Source: Thermodesulfobacteriota bacterium
GTDB lineage: Bacteria > Desulfobacterota > SM23-61
Assembly: GCA_030018715.1 (NCBI GenBank)
Contig: JASEHN010000041.1
Location: 1 to 12,333 of the forward strand
Direction of reading: 5' to 3'
DNA length: 12,333 nt
Below, in pieces: positions 1 through 5,848 of this stretch. A program made the translations under genes and the position numbers. A model generated the notes under the pieces. That model was not told the DNA's origin. It ran no database searches and saw only the letters and a program-made list of their open reading frames with translations. The stretch's first letter is position 1. Each line of letters opens with the position of its first letter.

Positions 1-266
1 TTAATAATCATTCCAACGTCCAAACCGCGATAAGTAGGAAACTCACGCTAGCCCTTTTTTCGCTGCGGCTTTCCAACTCCGGATCTGAGTGGGATGAACC
101 TGAAATTCACTGGCTAACTCAGCTGAGGTCTTAATCTCCTTCAAGGCCTCTAATGCTACTTTCGCTTTAAACGACGGCGGATGCTGCTTCTTCAAATTCT
201 CCACTTGGGCCTCCTCTTTTTCTCTCCCAAGTGTAACATATCACCCTGTCCAAATTTCGGGGTCCA
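1..266 (-). mobile_element. IS3-family insertion sequence remnant (left end plus 5' part of orfA)
   Basis: Read on the minus strand, the segment starts at 266 with TGGACCCCGAAATTTGGACA, which has the look of an IS3-family terminal inverted repeat. A ribosome binding site and the 5' part of an orfA follow. The orfA homology stops around position 50 and nothing resembling orfB is seen before the window edge, so this is either a fragment or a copy that continues beyond position 1 in decayed form. The outer end (about 266/267) is the junction with the ATPase gene on the plus strand. No second inverted repeat or target duplication can be checked inside the window. Confidence 0.6.
43..204 (-). pseudogene. 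Truncated IS3-family transposase OrfA (helix-turn-helix)
   Basis: The GTG start at 204 is preceded by an AGGAGG box about 8 nt upstream. The 53-residue product includes 'FKAKVALEALKEIKTSAELA' and 'EFQVHPTQIRSWK', the signature of the N-terminal helix-turn-helix of IS3-family OrfA proteins, which bind the IS ends. Family members are usually about 90-100 residues with a leucine zipper after this point; here the reading frame stops shortly after the HTH. An A-run (GCGAAAAAAGGG) lies near the stop. It resembles the slippery heptamers used for OrfA/OrfB frameshifting, but the -1 frame does not continue into recognisable transposase, so I treat the gene as broken. Confidence 0.65.
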
Positions 267-367
267 TTATATACCTCGATTCCGAGACAACAGGAAACCA
301 CGGTAGTGGAGTATCGTTTTCTGTAGAGAACGCAGAGCCTGCTATCCAGAAAAACGAATCCTTTTCA

Positions 368-1429
368 TTGCCTTGGCTTCGAATGCAATTGTGGCGCTTA
401 AAGTCTGGACTGCCTGTTGATACCAACCTTTTGCCTTCACTTACTGTCGGCATGGGGAAATTACTTGAAAAACTGAGTACATTTCTTGACAGTCACAGGA
501 AGTGCCGCTGGATAGGTGCAACCGGAGAATTTGGGGAGGGGAAAAGTCACTTTCTGGGCTTAGCTAAATATATAGCCTATTCAAAGGGTTGGGCTGTATG
601 CTACCTTGTGGCAAATACTACGGATGGAAGTTTGGCGCAGCCACAAAGGCACCTTCAATTTGTCTTAGACACGGTGGGTAGTCCAAATGGATGTGGCATT
701 GGGATTGTGGAGCTATTTGGGGAATGGTGGGAGGGCCCGCTCAGGACAGAGATTCTGCGTTGGGCTGAAACAAATAGCGCCGTACAACCTTTGGCTAGAG
801 ATCTAATTCTGCTCGAAAAACGGTTAATAGATTTCAGTTCGTTAGTCGAATTTTTGGGCGCAAAGATTCTCGGGGCCCGAACCAATAATCCTTTATACCG
901 AAGGGCCGCATGGCATCATCTCGCCCAAATCACGGAACTTCTTAGAACAACAGGGCACAAGGGTTTAGTTTTACTTATTGACGAAGTTGAGAGTGTTTTC
1001 CGATTAGCAACGAGTCAATCCTGGACAGCCGCTATGCGATGTCTAGGAACCTATTGCTGCTTCCCTCTTTTAGGGAACCTCCTCATTATCTTTGTGTTAA
1101 CACCGCAGGCAAGACAAGAAATTGAAATGGAACTTCCAAGAATAATCCGAGAGGTCGAATACCAAGTCACCACCCCTGAGGAGGAGAAAGTAGCTCTGCG
1201 CAGTTTTGCGGAGGAGTTAAAGAGATTCGGATGGAGCGCATGCCCACGGTTGAACGGTGGCCAGCAAATAGAATTAGCTTTGAAAATCATTGACCTTCAC
1301 CGAGGGGCAAACAAGGGCAGGACTCCAATGGTTCTCCCCGCTAAGATGCGGTCATGGCTGTTTCGAACGGACATTAATATAAGGGAGGCTATACGTACAA
1401 TTTTAGCTTGGCTAGACAGCTATGCATGA
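368..1429 (+). CDS. Orphan P-loop ATPase, BrxD/DUF2791-like, probably 5'-truncated
   Basis: The 353-residue product (TTG start as given) has a clear Walker A, GEFGEGKS at residues 53-60, a Walker B, LVLLIDE at 200-206, and a hydrophobic sensor-1-like strand ending in T245. The EFGEGKSHFL context, the LKSGLP segment about 40 residues before it and DEVES after Walker B resemble the BrxD/DUF2791 ATPases of BREX and related phage-defence loci; this family call rests on memory of motifs. The frame stays open upstream without ATG or GTG into the IS3 end near 266, so the true start was probably removed by the IS insertion; the first ATG in frame is at 383. The stop lies 3 bp before a RAYT-derived element. 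No other BREX gene is present. The gene is more AT-rich than its right-hand neighbours, consistent with transfer. Confidence 0.6.
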   Translation: MPWLRMQLWRLKSGLPVDTNLLPSLTVGMGKLLEKLSTFLDSHRKCRWIGATGEFGEGKSHFLGLAKYIAYSKGWAVCYLVANTTDGSLAQPQRHLQFVLDTVGSPNGCGIGIVELFGEWWEGPLRTEILRWAETNSAVQPLARDLILLEKRLIDFSSLVEFLGAKILGARTNNPLYRRAAWHHLAQITELLRTTGHKGLVLLIDEVESVFRLATSQSWTAAMRCLGTYCCFPLLGNLLIIFVLTPQARQEIEMELPRIIREVEYQVTTPEEEKVALRSFAEELKRFGWSACPRLNGGQQIELALKIIDLHRGANKGRTPMVLPAKMRSWLFRTDINIREAIRTILAWLDSYA

Positions 1430-1432
1430 TAC

Positions 1433-1698
1433 AATTCCGGGGACACAATACTTATCTATTTTCCATTTTCCCTGCCCCTTTCGGGCCGGGTTTCCGTTTT
1501 CTTAACATCCGTCCCGTCAACTGCTCAAGCCGCATGACGAACTGTTCATTACAGAAAAATGTATTCTGCCTCCGGTTCCCCCGTTGGGTAAGATGATGGG
1601 GAAATCCGGGAACCATATCTCTTGCTATCCGGGCCATGGCTGGAGATTCTCATAATCAATCTGCCCCCTCAACAATTAAGCATTGTGTCCCCGGAATT
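1433..1698 (-). mobile_element. Internally deleted RAYT (IS200-like) transposon with intact terminal inverted repeats
   Basis: Both ends carry the same inverted repeat: AATTCCGGGGACACAAT, then A or G, then CTTA (21 of 22 positions match between the left end and the reverse complement of the right end). Between them lies a short minus-strand frame made of the two extremities of a REP-associated tyrosine transposase joined in frame. The element is 266 bp, far shorter than a full RAYT copy, so it is MITE-like and would need a transposase supplied in trans. It begins 3 bp after the ATPase stop codon and ends 15 bp before the thi4 stop codon. Confidence 0.75.
1452..1637 (-). pseudogene. RAYT transposase remnant, N- and C-terminal ends fused in frame
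   Basis: The 61-residue product starts with MARIARDMVPGFPHHLTQRG, the standard N-terminus of Y1/REP-associated transposases. At about residue 29-30 it jumps to NEQFVMRLEQLTGRMLRKRK, which is the C-terminal tail of the same family. Roughly two thirds of the usual protein (commonly 200 residues or more), including the HUH motif and the catalytic tyrosine, are missing. It therefore cannot be an active transposase. The reading frame has nevertheless survived, and the start codon context is that of the parent gene. The tail is shared with the second copy at 2983-3279. Confidence 0.75.
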
Positions 1699-1713
1699 CC
1701 CGGAATTCGCTCA

Positions 1714-2511
1714 CTAATTTTTTTTCTCCTTGTCCAATCGCATCCGATCAAGGATTAGCTTCGCTGTTTTTTCCCCTGAAAGGAGCATTCCTCCGAAAAT
1801 CGGTCCCATACGAAATCCTCCCCGGGTCGCATTCACAGCCATTCCGGCGATGAAAAGGCCGGGATAAATTTCTCCGGTATTTTCGACGGTGGAAATTTCA
1901 GCCTCCTCTGCCCAGAGCGACCGTTCGCCCACAAATTTTCCCGAAGAGGTATTGAACCGGACCGGGTTTTTCCGTTGAAAGACCTGGACGACCTCCGCCG
2001 GGTGGCCGGTGGCATCGACGACGAATTTTGCACGCACGGCCAAAGGATCCACATGCAAGCCGGCCATTTCAACCGCCGTCCAGTTGATCACCAGTCCGGC
2101 AACTGAATTCTCGCGAACCATTAGGTCTTCCACACTGATTCCGTTGAAGATTCGAACTCCGGCACGACAGGCGGCAGCGCAAAAAGTGGAGACCGCTTCC
2201 ACCGAGTCCGCCGTATAATACCCTTCCTGAAATTTTTGGAGCGAAATTCCAAATTCGTCCACGATCCTTTTGGCTTCCTCCTGAATGACTATTTCATTGA
2301 AGAGCATGCCGCCTCCCCACATCCCGCCCCCAACGCTCAATTTGCGTTCAAATAAAGCCACTCTGGCGTTTGCCTTTGCCAGGTAATAGGAAGCGACCAA
2401 ACCAGAGGGTCCGGCCCCCACGATGGCCACGTCCAGATCCAAACTATCCCCGAGTTTTTGGGAGAACCGTGAAAGAATGGCCCGCGATACCGTAATTTCG
2501 TCCAGTTTCAT
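1714..2511 (-). CDS. thi4: Sulfide-dependent thiazole synthase, Thi4 family
   Basis: Thi4 converts NAD and glycine, with a sulfur source, into the adenylated thiazole precursor of thiamine. I chose the ATG at 2511 (265 residues, normal for prokaryotic members) because AGGAGTGGGGAA lies just upstream; longer frames would run into the riboswitch. Visible motifs are the dinucleotide-binding GAGPSG (32-37) with the acidic FER end of strand two (54-56), the GGGMWGGGM loop (61-69), LHVDP (152-156), DATGH (166-170) and RMGPIFGGMLLSG (234-246). In yeast and plant Thi4 a cysteine before MDP donates its sulfur once; here the aligned residue is His153, as in archaeal enzymes that use free sulfide and turn over repeatedly. 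The gene stands alone under a TPP riboswitch, without other thi genes nearby. Its stop is close to the end of a RAYT-derived element. Confidence 0.9.
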   Translation of the reverse strand: MKLDEITVSRAILSRFSQKLGDSLDLDVAIVGAGPSGLVASYYLAKANARVALFERKLSVGGGMWGGGMLFNEIVIQEEAKRIVDEFGISLQKFQEGYYTADSVEAVSTFCAAACRAGVRIFNGISVEDLMVRENSVAGLVINWTAVEMAGLHVDPLAVRAKFVVDATGHPAEVVQVFQRKNPVRFNTSSGKFVGERSLWAEEAEISTVENTGEIYPGLFIAGMAVNATRGGFRMGPIFGGMLLSGEKTAKLILDRMRLDKEKKN

Positions 2512-2542
2512 TTCCCCACTCCTTTCATTTTGTTGCCTTCGG

Positions 2543-2583
2543 AAAATAAAAGGCCGTCGATTCCGTGTCTCTGAACCGGCGGC
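2543..2583 (-). terminator. Rho-independent terminator acting as riboswitch expression platform
   Basis: On the minus strand GCCGCCGGTTC (2583-2573) can pair with GAATCGACGGC (2563-2553), 10 of 11 positions including one G-T pair, around a 9-nt loop. CTTTTATTTT follows immediately. It lies between the TPP aptamer and the thi4 ribosome binding site, so TPP binding probably favours termination. The switching partner strand was not worked out. Confidence 0.65.
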
Positions 2584-2605
2584 TTGGATTATTAATTCCC
2601 TCAAT

Positions 2606-2694
2606 TTGCTTCCCTGCGCTGGTATTATCCAACAGGTTCGAGGGGTCGTCCCGCCTTCGCAGGATCTCTCAGCCAGTTCAGCTCCCCCAGCAAG
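2606..2694 (-). promoter_or_regulatory. TPP riboswitch (THI element) upstream of thi4
   Basis: The minus strand carries the conserved THI-box segments in order: a P1 half TTGCT, GGGGGAGCT, the pyrimidine-sensing GGCTGAGAGAT, a variable hairpin arm, then GACCCCTCGAACCTGTTGGA, TAATACCAGCGCAGGGA and the closing P1 half AGCAA. Both P1 halves are complementary. Its position, starting within a few bases of the predicted transcription start and ahead of a terminator-like hairpin and thi4, indicates thiamine pyrophosphate repression of thiazole synthesis at the level of transcription. Confidence 0.95.
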
Positions 2695-2704
2695 TCTTTC
2701 TTTC

Positions 2705-2732
2705 ATTCTACAATTTCAGAACCTCAAGTCAA
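2705..2732 (-). promoter_or_regulatory. Sigma70-like promoter of the TPP riboswitch-thi4 transcript
   Basis: The minus strand shows TTGACT (2732-2727), a 16-bp spacer and TAGAAT (2710-2705), close to the sigma70 consensus. A start about 7 bases downstream would fall near 2698, just ahead of the riboswitch aptamer. Confidence 0.7.
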
Positions 2733-2963
2733 CAGCAAATTGGGTTAAACAACGACACTTTTGAAATTTTTCTGCTTTTAAGGGAGCTTGAAACCTCCTT
2801 CGGATTTCGGTAGAATACCCATAGAATTTCTGAGAAGTTTTGAATCACCATCCAATTGAATTTCTGAAACCTTAAAAAGCTTTGATGTCATTTTAATATA
2901 TGCAATAATTTGGGCGAACTTGGAAGCTTTGTACATGGCACGAAAGCTTAGATGTGGAGTACC
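2733..2963. other. AT-rich intergenic stretch without a recognisable gene
   Basis: I see no gene here on either strand. The stretch lies between the thi4 promoter and the second RAYT-derived element. It contains an inverted repeat AAGCTTT (2924-2930) / AAAGCTT (2943-2949) separated by 12 bp, with a further AAAGCTTTGATGT-like copy near 2877, but no T-tract or known operator. Confidence 0.4.
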
Positions 2964-3282
2964 AATTCCGGGGACACAATACTTATCTGTTTTCCATTTT
3001 CCCTGCTCCTTTCGGGCCTGGTTTCCGTTTTCTTAACATCCTTCCCGTCAACTGCTCAAGCCGCATGACGAACTGTTCATTTCCCAAAGGGCGACCCGTT
3101 CGTTCATGCTGCTGCAACTTTTTTGCCTCGTCTTCGGTAGCCACACCATAACGTTCGTCCATGGCATACGATTTAAACCGACCTGGCCATAAAAACCCTC
3201 GCCAACCTTCTCGAAAATTTACCATCCGCGCCTGCCAGCGATGTGCCTCTCCAATGGCTTTGGGCAAACTTTCTTCACTCTA
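2964..3282 (-). mobile_element. Second RAYT-derived element, truncated at its 5' side
   Basis: Positions 2964-3081 match 1433-1550 of the first copy with only 4 differences in 118 bases and no indels, including the terminal repeat AATTCCGGGGACACAAT. Beyond that the two diverge because this copy keeps more of the central coding region. The opposite inverted repeat is absent: homology to the transposase ends near 3279, about 35 bp before the mazF stop codon. It has therefore lost one end and should be immobile. Confidence 0.7.
2983..3279 (-). pseudogene. RAYT transposase remnant, C-terminal half with an internal deletion
   Basis: The frame reads SEESLPKAIGEAHRW, then NFREGWRGFLWPGRF and MDERYG, then jumps to EDEAKKLQQHERTGRPLGNE and the tail QFVMRLEQLTGRMLRKRK. 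These blocks are typical of the second half of REP-associated tyrosine transposases. The usual segment between MDERY and the GRPLG region (the conserved ELNPVRAGLV stretch) is missing, and everything N-terminal of SEES, including the HUH motif, is gone. An in-frame stop at 3280-3282 precedes the frame; a TTG at 3267 is the only start-like codon. No activity is expected. Confidence 0.7.
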
Positions 3283-3314
3283 CAGTTCCGAGGCGGCTTC
3301 TGGTTTTTTCCAAA

Positions 3315-3671
3315 TTATTCCACCTCACGCGGTTCGGTAGCCAATTTGATCCCGTCGAGGATTTCGCGGATCCTCTTGGCAGATAGGGTTCCAATAGGCT
3401 CGCCCAGTTGGCTTTTGTCCACCGTGAATACCTGCGAAACAATGACCACGCTTTGTTTGGGCAGATTTGCTTCTTTTTTTTCAAGAAGCACATTACCGGG
3501 GGCGCTTACCCGCTTGAGGTTGGATGTTAGCGGGCACACCATGACGGTATGGATTCGACTCTGATTGAAGAGGTTATTCTGAATAATCACATGCGGATGC
3601 TTGTACCCGGGTTCGGATCCCCGAGGTTCTCCCAGTTCTACCCAGAAGATATCCCCTTGTTTGATTACCAT
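3315..3671 (-). CDS. mazF: MazF/PemK-family toxin, predicted mRNA endoribonuclease
   Basis: MazF toxins are ribosome-independent RNases that cleave mRNA at short sites and arrest growth when the antitoxin is lost. The 118-residue product has the family layout: GDIFWVELGEPRGSEPGYKH at 6-25, the beta strand HVIIQNN, a TVMVCPLTSNLKR strand containing the conserved Thr/Ser (near residue 49), LPKQSVVIVSQ and the C-terminal GTLSAKRIREIL helix. The active-site basic residue, usually Arg just before the HPHV or RPV segment, is Lys here, a conservative change that may or may not affect activity. The gene overlaps the antitoxin gene by 7 bp (ATGGTAA), so the two are translationally coupled. Its 3' side abuts the truncated RAYT element; the toxin frame itself appears full length. 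Confidence 0.88.
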   Translation of the reverse strand: MVIKQGDIFWVELGEPRGSEPGYKHPHVIIQNNLFNQSRIHTVMVCPLTSNLKRVSAPGNVLLEKKEANLPKQSVVIVSQVFTVDKSQLGEPIGTLSAKRIREILDGIKLATEPREVE

Positions 3672-3919
3672 TCGCCCTCCACGAGGCGCCGATGCGTTCG
3701 TTTGGATTTCTGCCGAAAGTTTTTCTCGGATGCCTCCGGTTCGTCCGCATGGGCGGCATTGATTTGGGCAAGCAAATTCTTATTTTCCCTGCGGTGAAGA
3801 TAATCCTGCAAGGCTAGGGCATATATGCGGCTTCTCGGGACTTTCATCTTTTTTGCAAGATCCTCGGCCTTTTCGAACAAAGATTTTTGAATCGAGATGG
3901 CGGTCTTGATTGTTTCCAT
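3665..3919 (-). CDS. mazE: MazE-like ribbon-helix-helix antitoxin
   Basis: This 84-residue protein is the predicted antitoxin and autorepressor of the adjacent MazF. The N-terminus (METIKTAISIQKSLFEKAED, residues 1-20) reads as the DNA-contacting strand and first helix of a ribbon-helix-helix fold, followed by MKVPRSRIYALALQDYL for the second helix. The C-terminal part (about 50-84) is charged and probably disordered, as expected for the toxin-wrapping tail. The ATG at 3919 has AAGGA about 13 nt upstream; the other upstream ATGs are followed at once by stops. It is first in the two-gene unit and its stop overlaps the toxin start. RHH-type partners of PemK-like toxins are common, so the pairing is well supported; the exact name (MazE versus PemI) is by convention. 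Confidence 0.82.
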   Translation of the reverse strand: METIKTAISIQKSLFEKAEDLAKKMKVPRSRIYALALQDYLHRRENKNLLAQINAAHADEPEASEKNFRQKSKRTHRRLVEGEW

Positions 3920-3945
3920 TATTTCATACCATCCTTTCTACCAAA

Positions 3946-3974
3946 AATATAACAAATATTATTATTATTGGCAA
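3946..3974 (-). promoter_or_regulatory. Promoter and probable operator of the mazEF-type operon
   Basis: The minus strand has TTGCCA (3974-3969), a 17-bp spacer and TATATT (3951-3946). The spacer contains an ATTATTATTATT-type triplet run that could hold the antitoxin's own operator; this last point is inference, since RHH antitoxins normally repress their own promoter. Confidence 0.6.
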
Positions 3975-4091
3975 TACCAAAAGGAGGAATTATTTAAGCT
4001 GAAGGAGGCCCTGTAAGAATAGGGGTGAATGGGATGGCCCGAAGCAGGATCAATTTTTCCTCCGGGTTTCGGCAAGGTCATTCAAATTAGC

Positions 4092-4116
4092 CACAGAGGA
4101 CACAGAGATCACAGAG
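4092..4116. repeat. CACAGAG short tandem repeat, period 9
   Basis: CACAGAG occurs at 4092-4098, 4101-4107 and 4110-4116, separated by GA and AT, giving an exact 9-bp period. Similar 'ccacagaggacacagag' strings recur between genes in many bacterial genomes, an observation from memory; their role is unknown. Confidence 0.6.
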
Positions 4117-4150
4117 TTTTAAAAGGCCTGATTAAGAAAAAGTAAAGGAT

Positions 4151-4213
4151 AAGTGTCAAGTGTCTAAAGTAATCCTGCTGCAGGCGGAACTAAAGTTGAA
4201 AAAAGGAATTTCC
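4151..4213. repeat. Dispersed intergenic repeat, copy 1 (interrupted)
   Basis: This segment shares TGTCTAAAGT, GAACTAAAGT and GGAATTTC in the same order with 8919-8976. Here the first two blocks are separated by an extra 16 bases (AATCCTGCTGCAGGCG) containing the palindrome CCTGCTGCAGG or its core CTGCAG, whereas they are contiguous in the other copy. Confidence 0.55.
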
Positions 4214-4284
4214 TATACAAATAAATTAGATTGGCAGGGGTGGTTTTCGGTCTGGACTCTGAGGGAAGTTTACTAAAAATGTTG

Positions 4285-4327
4285 CCGAAAAACAATCAAA
4301 AGGAAAGAACCACCTTCCTTATTTCGG
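4285..4327 (-). terminator. Bipartite stem-loop, possible terminator of the rSAM-pncB operon
   Basis: An outer stem CCGAAA (4285-4290) / TTTCGG (4322-4327) encloses an inner stem AAGGAA (4300-4305) / TTCCTT (4315-4320). On the minus strand, downstream of pncB, the structure is followed by CAACATTTTTAG, a weak T-run. Stems are A/T-rich, so the terminator role is tentative. Confidence 0.35.
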
Positions 4328-4370
4328 ACTCATTTGGGGCGTCTGGCATTCTCGTACCGACGGATCCTCC

Positions 4371-5804
4371 TTAAACAGTTGCTCGGAGCAGTTCCTGTTT
4401 TTGCTGAAAGAGTTTTTCTCCCAAACTTACGTGATAAATGTGGGGGTTCTGCAGGCGCTTGTGCTCGGGCCGGAGGTATTGGAGATTTTGCAGGGTATTC
4501 TCCTGGATTTTTTTTAGGGAGGGGCTCTGGTAAACCATCTGGCCGGCCTTGAAGACCGGGGCTAAAATTTCCTCTCTTTTAAAATGACCGGGATAGGTTT
4601 TGTTGATGTGGGAGAGCATGGGATGGAAGGCCTTAACCGACTGGCCTGCGGGGAAAGTTTCGTCCTCTAAAACAAGCACGTCTCCCCGCATAAAATTCTT
4701 CTCATCGTAAAAGCGGAATATTTTTTTAATACCCGGGTTGGTGGTTTTTTCCTGGTCATCGGAGACTTTCAGTTTGGGGCGCATATGGCCATTCTCGAAG
4801 ATGGCCGAAAGCTTATAAACCCCGCCCAGAGCTGGACAGGAGTAGGAAGTGACCAGGCGAGTCCCCACACCCCAGATGTCGATCTCCGCCCCCTGTTTCT
4901 TGATGGATTCGATCAGCCATTCGTCGAGATCGCTCGAACCTAAGATGCGGGCCCGTTCAAATCCCGCTTCGTCGAGCATCCTGCGGGCTTCTCGGCTTAA
5001 GAAGGTCAAATCGCCGCTGTCCAGGCGGATTCCCGCAAGATCTCCTTGTTTGTTTTCCCGAAGCTCTTTTCCTACCTTGATGGCGTTGGGAACCCCGCTG
5101 CGTAAAGTATCATAAGTGTCAACAAGGAGAAGGCAGTTCTTCGGGTATATTTTTCCGTAAGCCTGGAATGATTCCAATTCGGAAGGGAAGGATTCCACCC
5201 AGCTATGGGCCAAGGTGCCACGAACCGGAATGCCGAAAACCTTTCCGGCCATCAAGTTCGAGGTGGCCCTGGCTCCGCCGATGAAAGCGGCCCGGGCCGC
5301 GCTCAATCCTCCATCCGGGCCGTGCGCTCGGCGGACCCCGAATTCAATAACCGGATCTCCACCGGCGGCGATACAGATGCGGGCGGATTTAGTGGCTACC
5401 AGAGTCTGGAAGTTTAAGATATTCAAGAGGGCAGTTTCGATCACTTGAGCTTCGGGTAAAGGGGCCGTAACCCGGACGATGGGTTCCTGGGGAAAGACCA
5501 ACGTTCCTTCGGGAACAGCGTATAAATCTCCCGTGAAGCGAAGCTTTCGAAAATAATCCAAGACCTCCGGGGGGAAGAGGTTCAAGCTTTTCAAATAATC
5601 GATGTCCTCCTGGTCAAAATGAAGGTTTTCGATGTAATGGATCAATTGTTCCAAGCCGGCAGCAACGCAAAAGCCGCCTTGCTCGGGAATTTTACGGAAA
5701 AAATAATCAAAGGTTGCTTTTTCCTCGGATTTACCAAGAAGATAATATCCTCCCACCATGGTCAACTGGTATAGGTCCGTCAACAAAGTCATGTTGCCCA
5801 TCAT
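4371..5804 (-). CDS. pncB: Nicotinate phosphoribosyltransferase
   Basis: The enzyme makes nicotinate mononucleotide from nicotinate and PRPP, with ATP stimulating the reaction, in the Preiss-Handler NAD salvage pathway in the cytoplasm. At 477 residues it has the length of the Bacillus-type NAPRTase. Signature blocks are LLTDLYQLTM near the start, EFGVRRAHG (154-162), GTLAHSWVESF (196-206) with the phosphorylated His200, DTYDTLRSG (229-237), RLDSGDL (260-266), ILGSSDLDEW (287-296) and WGVGTRL (311-317; FGVGTRL in most relatives). Two adjacent ATGs (5804 and 5801) and a third at 5792 are possible starts; GAGG sits best for 5801, so the first Met may not be used. It lies 44 bp behind the radical SAM gene on the same strand, suggesting cotranscription. 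No other NAD gene is seen here. Confidence 0.93.
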   Translation of the reverse strand: MMGNMTLLTDLYQLTMVGGYYLLGKSEEKATFDYFFRKIPEQGGFCVAAGLEQLIHYIENLHFDQEDIDYLKSLNLFPPEVLDYFRKLRFTGDLYAVPEGTLVFPQEPIVRVTAPLPEAQVIETALLNILNFQTLVATKSARICIAAGGDPVIEFGVRRAHGPDGGLSAARAAFIGGARATSNLMAGKVFGIPVRGTLAHSWVESFPSELESFQAYGKIYPKNCLLLVDTYDTLRSGVPNAIKVGKELRENKQGDLAGIRLDSGDLTFLSREARRMLDEAGFERARILGSSDLDEWLIESIKKQGAEIDIWGVGTRLVTSYSCPALGGVYKLSAIFENGHMRPKLKVSDDQEKTTNPGIKKIFRFYDEKNFMRGDVLVLEDETFPAGQSVKAFHPMLSHINKTYPGHFKREEILAPVFKAGQMVYQSPSLKKIQENTLQNLQYLRPEHKRLQNPHIYHVSLGEKLFQQKQELLRATV

Positions 5805-5822
5805 TTCCTCGTCAATTCCTTA

Positions 5823-5848
5823 GGGGAATTTGGAAAGATCTTTTCCCC
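5823..5848. repeat. Intercistronic palindrome between the radical SAM gene and pncB
   Basis: GGGGAA and TTCCCC-type arms flank a core containing GGAAAGATCTTTTCC, giving a nested inverted repeat immediately after the radical SAM stop codon. No T-run follows on the minus strand, so I would expect an mRNA processing or stability hairpin rather than a terminator. Confidence 0.4.

Larger units (their letters stand above)
3990..4295. other. Gene-free stretch with short repeats
   Basis: No gene is apparent on either strand. The stretch holds a three-unit 9-bp tandem repeat (4092-4116) and a copy of a dispersed repeat (4151-4213), each listed separately. Otherwise I see nothing in it; it separates the toxin-antitoxin operon from the convergent end of the pncB operon region. 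Confidence 0.5.

Noticed and set aside
368..1429. A complete BREX defence system.
   Set aside because: Only one ATPase is present; no methyltransferase, alkaline phosphatase-type PglZ, BrxC/PglY or helicase gene is found in the window.
2512..2706. N-terminal extension of Thi4 to 2706.
   Set aside because: It would translate through the TPP riboswitch and its terminator; the ATG at 2511 has its own ribosome binding site and gives the family's normal length.
2924..2949. AAGCTTT/AAAGCTT inverted repeat as a terminator or operator.
   Set aside because: The stem is only 7 bp and A/T-rich, without a T-run or an adjacent gene start; chance occurrence in AT-rich DNA is likely.
4092..4116. CRISPR-like array from the CACAGAG repeats.
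   Set aside because: Three 7-bp units with 2-bp gaps are far too short for CRISPR repeats and spacers, and no cas gene is near.
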